A stretch of 64,000 nucleotides of DNA from Paraconiothyrium sp. Pb-2020 (lineage: Eukaryota; Ascomycota; Dothideomycetes; Pleosporales; Didymosphaeriaceae): the NCBI GenBank assembly GCA_022419385.1, contig JAJUBI010000006.1, positions 3,224,001 through 3,288,000 of the forward strand. The letters are read 5' to 3'. Made by a program: the position numbers and the translations under genes. This document shows, piece by piece, positions 11,051 through 22,467 of this stretch; the first letter of the stretch is position 1; the number at the start of each line of letters is the position of its first letter. The notes under the pieces are model-generated. The model did not search any database and was not told where the DNA came from. It worked only from the letters and a program-made list of their open reading frames with translations.

Positions 11051-11387
11051 GTCGGCAGCTGTGGCTTCCAATGGGCATCGTAGATGCTTACCCTTTGTTC
11101 TTCATCATAAGCATCATCTCCCCTCGCGCCATTTCCTGTCAGTTCCCTTTCGTGTGCCGCTGTGATCGTAACATATATTAAGCTAATTAGACTATGCATC
11201 CTACCCCTAGATAGTATTATATATTCTTAAATAGTAGCTATACTAACTCTTATCTTAGCTTAGAGTAGCTTAAGCGCGTGTTTAATTACTAGACTAAATA
11301 GTGAGCTAAGCATAAACTTTAAATACTGTAACGCGTAAAACGCGCACCAGCAAAAGAGAACTCTAATTACTAATACGTAATAGATAG
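11051..11387. other. Left flank of the island; target sequence of the outer retrotransposon
   Basis: Composition falls here from ordinary to AT-rich. Bases about 11325-11387 match 49383-49449 almost word for word (GTAAC, CGTAAAACGCGCAC, AAAAGAGAACTCTAA, TAATAGATAG). The last five bases, GATAG (11383-11387), recur immediately right of the island at 49105-49109. This is the left half of the insertion target. Confidence 0.8.
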
Positions 11388-12318
11388 TGTAATGGGGCCT
11401 TCTTAATACTGTGGCAAGCCGCAGCCCAGTTAGGGTTCTAGTGAGAGATGAGTAGCGTATAGGGTTGTATAAGTTATATATAGGTAAGCGTTAATTAATT
11501 ACTATAATAAGAATATATTACTAAAGACTTAAAGGTAATCTTCTGTAAGAAAACTAGATATAGTAAACTATATTATAAATTAATAATAAGAGATTACTAG
11601 TAGGAATCTATTATCTCTATATACTACTATCTAACTAAGGCTTTATAGGCTCTATATATAGATCTTATAGATCTAGGCTTTATAGCTCTGCCCTACAAAT
11701 TTATAAATTTAATTATATAACCCTAATTATGTGTTTATATTATACTTAGTATTTAACCTATAATTATAATACTTATTCTTATAATCTAACTAGTTACTGC
11801 TGTTATTATATTAGTTTCTATAATTCTATTATAGTATAGTTGTTACAGGGCCTTCCTATTGCTGTGGTAAGCCGCGGCCCAGTTAGGGTTCTAGTAAGAG
11901 ATAAGTAGTGTATAGGTTTATATAAGTTATATATAGGTAAGCGTTAATTAATTACTATAATAAGAATATGTTGCCAAAGACTTAAAGGTAATTTTCTATA
12001 AAAAAACTAGATACAGTATACTGTATTATAGATTAATAATAAGGAATTATAAGTAGAAATCTATTATCTCTATATACTACTATCTAATAAAGGCTCTGTA
12101 GGCTCTATATATAGATCCTATAAATCTAGGCTCTATAGCTCTATCCTATAGATTTATAGATCTAATTATATAACTTTAATTACGTGTTTATATTATGCTT
12201 AGCATCTAACCTATAATTATAATACTTATTCTTATAATCTAACTAGTTGCTGCTGTTATTATATTGGTTTCTATACTTCTGTTGCGGCGTAGCAGCCGTA
12301 ATAATAGTAGCTATAATA
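11388..12318 (-). repeat. 3' LTR of E0, split by a solo LTR
   Basis: The outer LTR is 11388-11840 plus 12309-12318. Read on the plus strand it starts TGTAATGGGGCC and ends AGCTATAATA. A polypurine tract in reverse (CTATCTCCCCCTTC) follows at 12319, marking the 3' end of the minus-oriented internal region. The inserted solo LTR and one target-site copy occupy 11841-12308. Confidence 0.85.
11841..12303 (-). repeat. Solo G1 LTR inserted in the outer LTR
   Basis: It is 463 bp long, the same as the other G1 LTRs, and runs from TGTTACAGGGCC to GCAGCCGTAATA. It is flanked by the 5-bp duplication ATAGT (11836-11840 and 12304-12308). It entered the E0 LTR about 15 bp from that LTR's internal end. A solo LTR implies loss of the internal region by LTR-LTR recombination. 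Confidence 0.85.
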
Positions 12319-13505
12319 CTATCTCCCCCTTCTATATTTTTAGCCTAAAGATTTATCTGTTACAGAGGTTATACTATATTAGTAGGATAAGCCCTATTAT
12401 ATAGTAGTTTATTATTACCCTTTATACCTTCTTATAAAACTAATAAATAACTTACTCTTACTAATAAGATAGGTTATTATAAATTTCTAGCTATACCTTA
12501 TTCTTATTATAATAGGCTTAAAATTTCTTATATACTTTTATTATATAATATATCTAGGCGTTCTGCTTATAAAGCCTATATTTATTCTAATATTTAAGGT
12601 TCTTATAACGTTAATAGTGTATCTATTACTAAAAGTATATAGTTAGTTATAGTTCTTTTTTTAAAACTAATTATTTTTAGTGTATAATACTAGTTATTCC
12701 TAAGCTAAAATTTAAGCTAAACTAGCTAAGGCTAAGAAGGCTTAAAAAGTAATTTTAGATACTTTAGCTATAGCCTAAGCTAAGGTATTATAACTTTAGA
12801 AGTAGAAGGAGCTTCTTAATAAGTAAGAGAATTAATAGTTAGTATTTCTAGAGGCTAAGCTAAATTAGAAAGAAGTAGAGCTAAAAGTAGCTAGTTTATA
12901 GAATAGTCTAAAGAAGAGTAAAGTAGTTTCTTAAAATACTACTTATACCTTCTCTAATAGTAGTAATCTTTATAGTTTACTATAAGGTAATTTAGCCCTT
13001 AGTCTAATATCTCTAGGCTTTCTTTAAGAAATTAGTTTAGTTAATATTTCTTTAACTTCTTAAGGTAGTTAAGGTTACTTTCTAGTTTTTAAATATTATT
13101 TTATAGGTTTCCCTTCTTATTGCGTTCTAGCTATTTAACTCTATAGTAATTCTAACTATTTACTAGTTAGTATCTATTAATACTTACTACTTTTTATTTT
13201 TCTTACTACTCTCTATATATATCTATAAACTATAGGTTCTATATTCTATAGTGCCTTTTCTAAGAGGGCTATGTAGAATACTAGGTATATTTTTATACTA
13301 TTTAAAAGTTATAATTTAAATAAAAGTAGAGTAATTTACTCTAGAATCTTATATAGTCTAATTTTTAAGTAGTTTAGTCTATTTAATAGTTGTTTACTAG
13401 CAATATTTTTTTATAGTAGCTAGACTTTCTCTCTCTTCTCTAGCGTAGGCGTAGGCTTATACTTAAGATTATAGTATTTTTCTATTTTTTCTTATAGAAA
13501 TATAG
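12319..13505 (-). mobile_element. E0 internal fragment, 3' end
   Basis: It is the reverse complement of the 3' part of the G1 copy at about 35.5-36.7 kb, from the polypurine tract back into the region downstream of integrase. Stops are dense in all frames. It ends at the G2 insertion; the last five bases TATAG (13501-13505) are duplicated at 20705-20709. Confidence 0.8.
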
Positions 13506-13920
13506 TGTTAAACTCCTGAAGGGTAGCTAGTTCTAAAAGGGTTAAGGTTAGTTCTTGGGCAAGACAACTAAGAGGGGAAAGAAAAGTCTTATTAATATAG
13601 AAGTATTTTATAAAGTATAATAAGTTAATAAGAGAGCCTAAGTAAATCTAAATAATAGATTAATAAATAGGTTAAATATAAGTATAGAGAGCCTATTCTT
13701 ATATTCCTATATACTTAGTATAATTAGCTTTCTAATTATACTAATTAAGGTAATTAATACTTACTTAGTAATTAATATATAGTCTGCTTAGTGTGCTTAG
13801 TACACTAAGGCTACTAATTACTCTAATTAAGTTAAATAACTAATAGACTGTGCCGTATTATATTAAAGGAAAATAATTATATATATAGATCTTAGTAACT
13901 GTTTATCCTAGATTCTAATA
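13506..13920 (-). repeat. G2 LTR (3' LTR)
   Basis: 415 bp, starting TGTTAAACTCC and ending TCTAATA on the plus strand. It is the direct repeat of 20290-20704 and the inverted repeat of 16031-16445. The reversed polypurine tract adjoins its right edge. Confidence 0.85.
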
Positions 13921-16030
13921 TTACCTCTCCCCTTTTTAGAATCTATTCTTAGATTATATAATTTTATCTTATACCTAGTTATAATTAGAGTGGACTCTAT
14001 ATTATAAGTAGTATTAGCCTATTTATAATATGCCTAAGCAACTTATATCTTCTAGTACTACTTACTACTACCTTCTAGCAGATTTTATTAACTCCTTTAG
14101 TAAAGCTATAGTTAAGAAGTATATAACCTATACTTAATATTACTATATATGTAAAGTTTACGTTTATTCTAGGAAATATAGTAAGTATATTTATTATAGC
14201 TAGTGTTGCAATATTTATATATTAAAATCTAAGTTTAAGCGTTTGCTTGCGGAGAAAGAGAAATTATAAGTATAAATAAAAAAATTAAGAGAAATGCAAG
14301 AGGCTGTGTTTAAGGCCTATAAAAAGGTATTAGAGAAATTATAGGTTACTTGCATATATAAAGATTAATTACGTTAGTAAATAGATTTATTAGATAAGCG
14401 CGCTAAGAATGCAATAGCTATAAAGAAGCGTAATATTAAAAAGGCAGAATTATAAGAAATCTTAGAATTCTAACTTTCTCTAAATAAGATTTTATTTAGT
14501 TCTACTTTATCTCCTGCTACCTAAGGTACCTTTGAGAGTTTTTCTAATAAGTTCTAGAAGTATTTACTGCCATTACTTTCCTAAGTCTATCTTATTTATA
14601 GTATTTAGTAATCTTTTATTAACAGTTACCTAGATAATTAATAGGTTTCTAGGTATTTTTGCTATATAGGTATCCTTTCTACTTAATAAGGTATTCTGTG
14701 GTTCTGTTCTTCTAATATTTTAATAGAATATTTTTAACTTTAAATTTGTTTTCTTTCTCTAGTTTATAATAGAAGGTAGTTTTAACTAATATATTAGGGT
14801 CCGCTAGTTCTAGTCGGTCTATATAGAATACTAGGTATATCTTTATATCTAGTGGTAATTCTAACTTATAGTTTACTAGTAATATTTGTTTAGAAATATA
14901 AAATAGTCTAATTTTAATATAATCTAGTTTTTTGTGCTTTTTTTTCTAAGTTTAAAGATTCTTTATAAGTAGATATACTTTATCCCCCTTCTTTAGCTAA
15001 GGTACTATTTTCTATTTTTAATTTATATAAGAAATTACTTACTATTAAGCTTTCTTAAGGTTTTCTTAGAGTTCTTTATAAATATTTTTTATTTTCTTAG
15101 CCATTTTAATGGCTTGTTCTGTTTGGATGTTTATAGAAAATATTTAATTAAAAAGATATAGGTATTTACTATAATTTGTATAAAATAGTGTATAGCCTAT
15201 TACAGCTAATACCTTATTATTATATACTAGTTATACTATTAGTAGTAAGAAAATCTAGTTATTTCTTTAGTTATTGTAGTAGATGCGTAGGTATATTTCT
15301 ATTATTTAGTTTATATATTCTGTTTGTCCGTCTGTCTGTGGGTAATATGCTATTAATAACTTTCTTTTTATTCTAATAAGTGCTATAAGTATTATCTAAT
15401 AATTTAATATAAAGAGCTTATCTTTATTGCTTATAATTGTCTTTGGAATTCTATAGTATCTAATAAGTTAATCTAGGATAAGGAAAGTAAGTTTCTTAGC
15501 TATAGTTATTTTAAGGTATAGTATTAACTTAATGTACTTTATAAGTTAATATACAATTACTAGAATAGTATTGTATTTAATTTCTATAACTAGGTTTTTA
15601 AATTTTAGTAATTCTATAATAAAGTCTATTGCAATATCTTTCTATAGGGCTGTTAGTATTTTAATTGCTTATATTTCCCTATATTTAAGATATATTATAT
15701 ATTTATTTTTCTAGTAGTCTGTATATTTGCGTATAAAGTCTGTTACTATTTTCTTAATTCCTTTAAAGCTGTAGTTTTATTAGATAAGTTCTATTATTTT
15801 CTTAATGCCCGGGTGTCCGTATATAGAGTTATTATAGTATTATTAAATAATCTTAGTTTGCAATTCCTTTAGTACTTCTCTAGTGGCTATAAGGAGTTAA
15901 TTAAGTTCTACTGTTAATTCTAGAGATCTGTCCTTAGTTTTATAAAGAATTATAGAGAAGGTCTTAACCTTTTCTTCTACTAAATTACTTTATCTACTAA
16001 GTATATCTACTTGTTTATTTTCTTTTTCTG

Positions 16031-16445
16031 TGTTAGGATCCGGGACGGACAGTTACTAGGATCTATATATATAATTATTTTTCTTTAATATAATACGGCA
16101 CAGTCTATTAGTTATATAACTTAATTAAAGTAATTAGTAGCCTTAGTGTACTAAGCATACTAAGTAGACTATATATTAATTACTAAGTAAGTGTTAATTA
16201 CCTTAATTAGTATAATTAGAAAGCTAATTATACTAAGTATATAGGAATATAAGAATGGGCTCTTTATACTTATATTTAACCTATTTATTAATCTATTATT
16301 TAGATTTACTTAGGCTCCCTTATTAACTTATTACACTTTATAAAATACTTCTATATTAATAAGACTTCTCTTTCCCCTCTTAGTTGTCTTACCTAAGAAC
16401 TAACCTTAACCCTTTTAGAACTAGCTACCCTTTAGAAGTTTAACA
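16031..16445 (+). repeat. Solo G2 LTR in inverse orientation inside G2
   Basis: 415 bp, from TGTTAGGATCCGGGACGG to GTTTAACA. It is flanked by TTCTG (16026-16030) and TTCTA (16446-16450), a 5-bp target duplication with one transition of the kind RIP makes. Of the three G2 LTRs it keeps the most CpG/CpA at its GGATCCGGGACGG end. Confidence 0.85.
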
Positions 16446-19400
16446 TTCTACTATATAGATTATTCTAAACTTATACTGTCTAGTAGTCTATAACTATCTT
16501 TATTGTCTTAGTATAAGTTTCTTTATTATTGTAAACCTTAGAAGGTTCTTATAGTCTATATAGATTTCTAGCGTTAAGCAACTAAAAGTATAGATTCTTT
16601 AGTATTTTAAAGCTTTTATAATTATGTAGAGTTCTTTATTATATATATTATATTGTGTTTCTGCATTATTAAATTTATATAAGTAGTAGGCAATTAGGTG
16701 CTATTTACTATCTTATTCTTACTTTATATATACGCCTAGCGTGAGGTCGCTAGTATTTATTTTAAAGTATAGTAGTTCTCCGTCTCTAAAGTGTATAAGA
16801 ACTAGTTCTATAATATATACTATTTTTAGAAGTTAGAATAATATTCTGTACTTTATTGTCTATATAAAAGGTATATTCTTTTTTATAAGGTTTATTAGTA
16901 GTATTATAACCTTTACATAGTCCTTAATAAACTGTCTGTTAAATCTATAGAATTCTAAGAATTCTTAGATATTCTTTATATTCTTTAGTATTAGCCAGTT
17001 CTTAATATATTTAACTTTGCTTAGTACTATCTTAATTCTATTTATAGTAATAATGTGTCCTAGAAATTTAAGTTATTTAACGTTGAATTAGCATTTCTTA
17101 AGTTTAATTTATAGGTATGCCTTATCTAGGGCTCTTAGTACTGTCTGTATGTATAATATATAGTTAGATTTATTTTTAGAAAAGATAAGAATGTCGTCTA
17201 TATATATAATAATAAATATATCTAGGTATTTATAGAGTATATAATTAATAAGTGCTTAAAAGGCTACTAGTGCATTAGTAAGTCTAAATGGTATAACCTT
17301 ATATTTAAATAGTCTATAGTGTAATCTAAACACTGTTTTCTATTCTTTACCTTTTTTTATTCTAATAAGGTAGTATCTATCTTATAAGTCTATTATTATA
17401 AAGACCTTAGCTCTTAAGAGTTAATCTTAGAGCTCTAAGATATTTAGTAATAGGTATTAATTCTTAATTGTTATGTTATTAAGTCTTTAGTAGTTAATAT
17501 ATAGTCGTGGTAATCTATCCTTCTTTATAATAAATATAAAGGGACTTACTGCAGGTAACTTTAATAGTTATATATACCCTTTTATAAGGTTTGTCTTAAT
17601 AAATTCTTTTTTCTATTATAGCTCTTTTCCTAATTTGCTGTATAGTAGTCTAAAGGGTAGTGTCTTCCCTTCTTTTAGGTCTATTATAAGATTCTAGAGT
17701 TAATATTCTAGTAGGTTTACCTTACTAATCTTCTCTATAAATATATATATCTATGCTTTATATTCTTTTAGTATTTTAAGGGGTGTACTATTGTCCTCCT
17801 TCTTACACTTTATAACCTAGTAGTTTCTACTAGTGTCTACTAAGGGTACTTTCTATTTTTTAACTTTCTATTGTATTATATTGTTAATAACTCTCTTATT
17901 ACTATTAAACTTTGTTTTGCGCGGCTTTGCTTATAATATATATTTATAGCAATTAAAGGATAGTTTTTTAAACCCTAGTTAATATGTGGGTTATATATCT
18001 TTAACTAAGGTAATTCTAGAATAATCTTGTGTACTAAGTCTTTTAATATATCTAGGCTAATTTATTTCTTATATCCTTAGATATTTAGAATTATTTAACC
18101 TCTTTTGTAATCTAAGGCATCTTAGGTATTAGAGTTCTATTTAATATAGAGTGTATAGGGTTCTTTCTTATTTAGTATAATAAGTTCTACTTTTCTTACT
18201 ATTTAGTATAATATAAAATTTCTCTCTACTTTAGAATCTATAAGAGCTTTTATTATAATCTTTAAGCTAAACTAGTAGCTTAATTAATACTATACTTTTA
18301 AGGGTATTTAGTTCTCTAAAGGTGTCTTCTTCCTAAGTTATAGCATTTATAGGCTTTATAGGCCTCTAGGGCTAAAACTTATCTAAAAAAAATTATAGCT
18401 TTCTACTATTAAATACTCCTCTTATTTAGCTTTCTATATTCTTTTTAATCTTACTGTCTTTGCCAGCTCTTTCTCCTTCTATTAGTTATTATAGCTTCTT
18501 TTCTACTATTTGTATCAATCTAGAGGCTTTATTATTATTTATTAGGTCTAATTCCTTATGCATTAATAATTATTTATAGGATATTAGAATTCTTTTAAAC
18601 CTATAAATATACTTATTATTAATAACTTACTAGTCTATATTTAAATAGGTTTCTATTCTTCTTGTGTATAAGCTATTATATAGTATAGTAAGTACTATAT
18701 TCTAAGTATTATTTATATTAGAAAATATAGTTATTTATATTTATTCTATAGATGCTTATTATATTTATTAATTAGGTAGTTATACTATCCTAGCAGTATT
18801 ATTGCTTACACTATAGTTACTTACCTCTATATAATTCTTTGCTTAGTAGTAATTAGGCACTAATTATATTTATATATTACCTATTAGATATTTATGTAAT
18901 ACAGGTGTTAATAGTCTAGGTAGTACTATAGTAAGTATTTAGATCCTTATTTTAGAAGTTTATATTAGGGTTTTAGTAAGTATATTAGTGGTCGCCTATT
19001 CTCTATTATCTAATATAACAATTTCTGTTTGGCGTTAGTTATAATGTTCTAGTAGTATAGAGAATAAAGATAATTATTATAGGTAGAAGTATTGCTTCTC
19101 TATCCCTTAGTTAATTTGCAGTTTATTAAGTAGTTCTATATATTTAATAGTTAGTAAAGGTTATTTCCTTACCCTTTGCTTACAGGTAAGGTATTAGAAA
19201 CTATTAGATTAGTTTAATATCTTATCTTAGTCTTTCTCTGTGTCCTTATATAGTTGTAAATCCTAGAAATCCTCTAATTCTAATCTATTAAGCTTTAACT
19301 TACTAATAGTGTCTATAACTATCTATTCTTTATTCTTTTATTCTGTGAATAGATAGTATATTTAACTATCTAATAACCTTATTCTTAGATCTACAGTTCC

Positions 19401-20289
19401 TGTAATATAGCCTAGTTTATATATATAAAATATGCGTATTTAGTCCCTAGTAGGTTCTATCTAAATACACTAGGTAGGCTTTTAAGGGCCTAATTCTTTT
19501 CTTTTCCTCTTACTTAAGTAATTAAACTAACACCTTCTATTAGCTAGTAGCTATAAGAATCTTATAATTATTGTAGTCCCTTTAGTAGCGCCCTATAGAC
19601 TATAGGCGGCTGTTATCTAAAGCTAATATTTTATAGGTTTTGTTAAAATTCTTATTATAGGGCAAACTATTCTCTATTAATCTAATTAATTTATTATATA
19701 GTTTATTAAGGTTCCTAATAACTTTCTACTATATAGAAGTTCCTTATATACGATCTCTTAAGTCCTTATTTATATATAATTATTAGGGACTTATTATCCT
19801 AGTTAAGCTATATAGTATACTTTCTAAATTCTACTGCTATTTGGCTGTAATTATTTCTATATAATAGTTTAGATTTTGCGTGCTATAATATCTATTTTAT
19901 TAGTAATTCTAAATATCTGCTTAAGATATTTCTTAAAATTAGAGTAGTCTTTAATAATATTAACTATATTAGTATAATTATTAATACATTCTTTATCTTT
20001 ATTTTTGTGGTCTATTTTAAGATACTTAGTAATATAGTTAAATCTATTCTCCGGTCTTCTTACATATATAGCTGTAAAGATAACTTTCTTCTAGCTAGTA
20101 AGTCTTTACCTAGTTTATAGAAGTATAAGTCTAATTAGAGAATCTAGATATTAGTATAGTTATAATTACTATAATATAAGTTAGGTTTATATACTTTACT
20201 CTTAGAGTTGCCTATTAGAGTAACAGCAATAGTGTCTAAAGCTGTAGAAGAGGTAGAAGTTCTTATTATTATATTAAGAGTATTTAAGA

Positions 20290-20704
20290 TATTAACTTCC
20301 TAAAGGGTAGCTAGTCCTAAAAGGGTTAAGGTTAGTTTTCGGGTAAGATAACTAAGAGGGGAAAGGGGAGTCTTATTAATATAGAAGTATCTTATAAAGT
20401 GTAATAAGTTAATAAGGGAGCCTAAGTAAATCTAAATAATAGATTAATAAATAGGTTAAATATAAGTATAGAGAGCCTATCCTTATATTCCTATATACTT
20501 AGTATAATTAGCTTTCTAATTATACTAATTAAGGTGATTAATATTTACTTAGTAATTAATATGCGGTCTGCTTAGTATACTTAGTACACTAAGGCTACTA
20601 ATTACTCTAATTAAGTTATATAACTAATAAACCGTGCCGTATTATATTAAAGGAAAATAATTACATGTGTGGATTCTAGTAACTATCCGTCCCGGATTCT
20701 AATA
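20290..20704 (-). repeat. G2 LTR (5' LTR)
   Basis: 415 bp. It starts TATTAACTTCC, a RIP-type variant of the TGTTAA start seen at 13506, and ends CCCGGATTCTAATA. The duplicated TATAG follows at 20705. Confidence 0.85.
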
Positions 20705-21972
20705 TATAGCATCTTACTAGAGTTAGCTATAAATTTATATAATTTTCTTAGCCTATTATTCTCTATCTATACTCTAAGACCTTATAGTTCTAGATACTTA
20801 GTAGACTGCTAAGTTAAATCTATAGTTTATAAAGAATAGTAAAACTCTAATAGCACTATATTATAAGCTATTATAGGCTAGTTATACTATAGGAAGTAAC
20901 TCTACCTAGTTATTCTATTAGTAGTTTAAGTAATACCTAAGAAACTATTCTACTATTTAATTTATTTATTCTGTCTACCTATCCGTTTGCAGGTAATAAG
21001 CTATTAATATACTATACTTAATATCTATAAGGGTAAATATAGTTTACTAGAACTTAGATATAAAGTAGATATCTTTATTTATAATAATTTTATTTAGAGA
21101 TCTATATTATACTATTACTATAAAAGTAAAGTAGAAAGCTATATATTCTGCCTTATTAACCTCTTTATATAGTAGAAAGTATATATACTTAGTTACTTTA
21201 TTAATAATAACTATAATTCTATTATATTCTACCTTATTATCTAGGTCTTTAGATTTTAGTAGTTCTATAATAAAGTCTATTATAAATATGCCCTATAGTT
21301 AATTAGAAACTTCTATAAGTTATAGTTATTTATATAGTATATGCCTATTTAGTTTATTTTAGTAATAGTTAGCGCAGTTATATAAGACTTCTGTAACTAT
21401 CTATTAGGCTTAAGGAAAATAGTAGTCCCTTATTAGTTATTCTAATATTTATTTAATTCTCTAGTAGCTATGTACTAGTGCCTTATAGAATTATCTTATA
21501 AACTTATATTAGATTTTAGTAGGGATAAAGATTCTATTAAAGACTTTATAAATATTATCTTTATACTTTATTCCTATAGGTAGATAACTTATATTTTTAT
21601 TACTAATTACTGTTTCTTTCTTAATCTAGTTATACTATATACTAGTCTAGGTTTCTATTATTACTACTAGTTTTAGTATATTATAGATAATAGTACTATC
21701 TTTATTAAATTAGAGTAGGGCCTCTAATACTTTAGCTTTTTCTTATAAGTTAGGTCTTCTACTTAAAGTATCTATCTAAAGGTTTTCTATTCCTTAGGTG
21801 TATATAATTTTAAAATTATATATTAATAGGGTCTGTGCCTATCTTACTTACTAGAGTATAAGGGCCTTATTTATTATAAATCCTATTAAGTTCTTATAGT
21901 CTAAAAAGACTAGCGTTTAGTATTTTATATCTTAGAGGTAAGTTTGCCATTTCTTAAATACTTTAACTATTG
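20705..21972 (-). mobile_element. E0 internal fragment, integrase to RNase H
   Basis: It is the reverse complement of about 34.3-35.5 kb of the complete G1 copy. It continues E0 after G2 and starts with the duplicated TATAG. It stops abruptly at 21972 where G3 begins. The place in G1 corresponds to the RNase H region (the G1c counterpart is near 34,290). Confidence 0.8.
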
Positions 21973-22467
21973 TGTTACAATTACAACAGATTAAGACCTA
22001 GTAAAGGGAAATAATTATATATAAAATATTAGTAATACCTTTATTACTAACTAAAGAATAGACACTAGTTAATAGGGCTAATTAGCTAAGGCGTTATATA
22101 ACTAGAATTCTACTAAAAGAGTAGAATTTTAAAAGTAAGCTAGCTTAGTAGAATTACTTAAGATACTCTTACTAAGGGGATATAATTTTCTAGAGTATAG
22201 TAGAGTAAGGGATTATAAGAATAATAAAAAATAGTATATAGTCTAGAGGGACTTTAGTATCTTTTATATTCTTTATAGTTAATTCTTCTATAGTTAAAAT
22301 TAAAGTATATCTTTTATATAAGATCTATTAGTCTTCTTATATAATTATTACCTTACTTTTTATAGCAGGGTTAGAATATTCTTATACCCCTTATTACTTA
22401 TCTACTCTTATCTACTAAATACCTATAAGGCCGGCCTAGGTTAGGTATATAGAACCCCCTTATAATA
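21973..22467 (+). repeat. G3 5' LTR
   Basis: About 495 bp, ending CCTTATAATA. It aligns along its length with 28681-29171, with differences mainly C/T and G/A. It abuts E0 RNase H sequence directly. Confidence 0.8.

Larger units (their letters stand above)
13506..20704 (-). mobile_element. Full-length G2 LTR retrotransposon (Ty3/Gypsy-like), RIP-degraded, minus orientation
   Basis: The element is 7,199 bp with two 415-bp direct LTRs (13506-13920 and 20290-20704). It is flanked by the 5-bp duplication TATAG (13501-13505 and 20705-20709). The minus strand near 17194-17217 still reads FIIIYIDD, the catalytic motif of a Ty3/Gypsy reverse transcriptase. The run at 13921-13940 is a reversed polypurine tract next to the left LTR. 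So gag lies to the right and the 3' end to the left. Stops are frequent throughout. The element is interrupted by a solo LTR of its own family at 16031-16445. It sits inside E0 sequence near the integrase 3' side. Confidence 0.85.

Noticed and set aside
11388..12303. Tandem duplication of an LTR
   Set aside because: The ATAGT duplication and the length sum show a solo LTR inserted into an LTR instead.
15176..15376. 66-residue hydrophobic open frame in the island
   Set aside because: In RIP-altered AT-rich DNA, Ile/Leu/Tyr/Phe-rich frames arise by chance. It lies inside G2 antisense to element coding.
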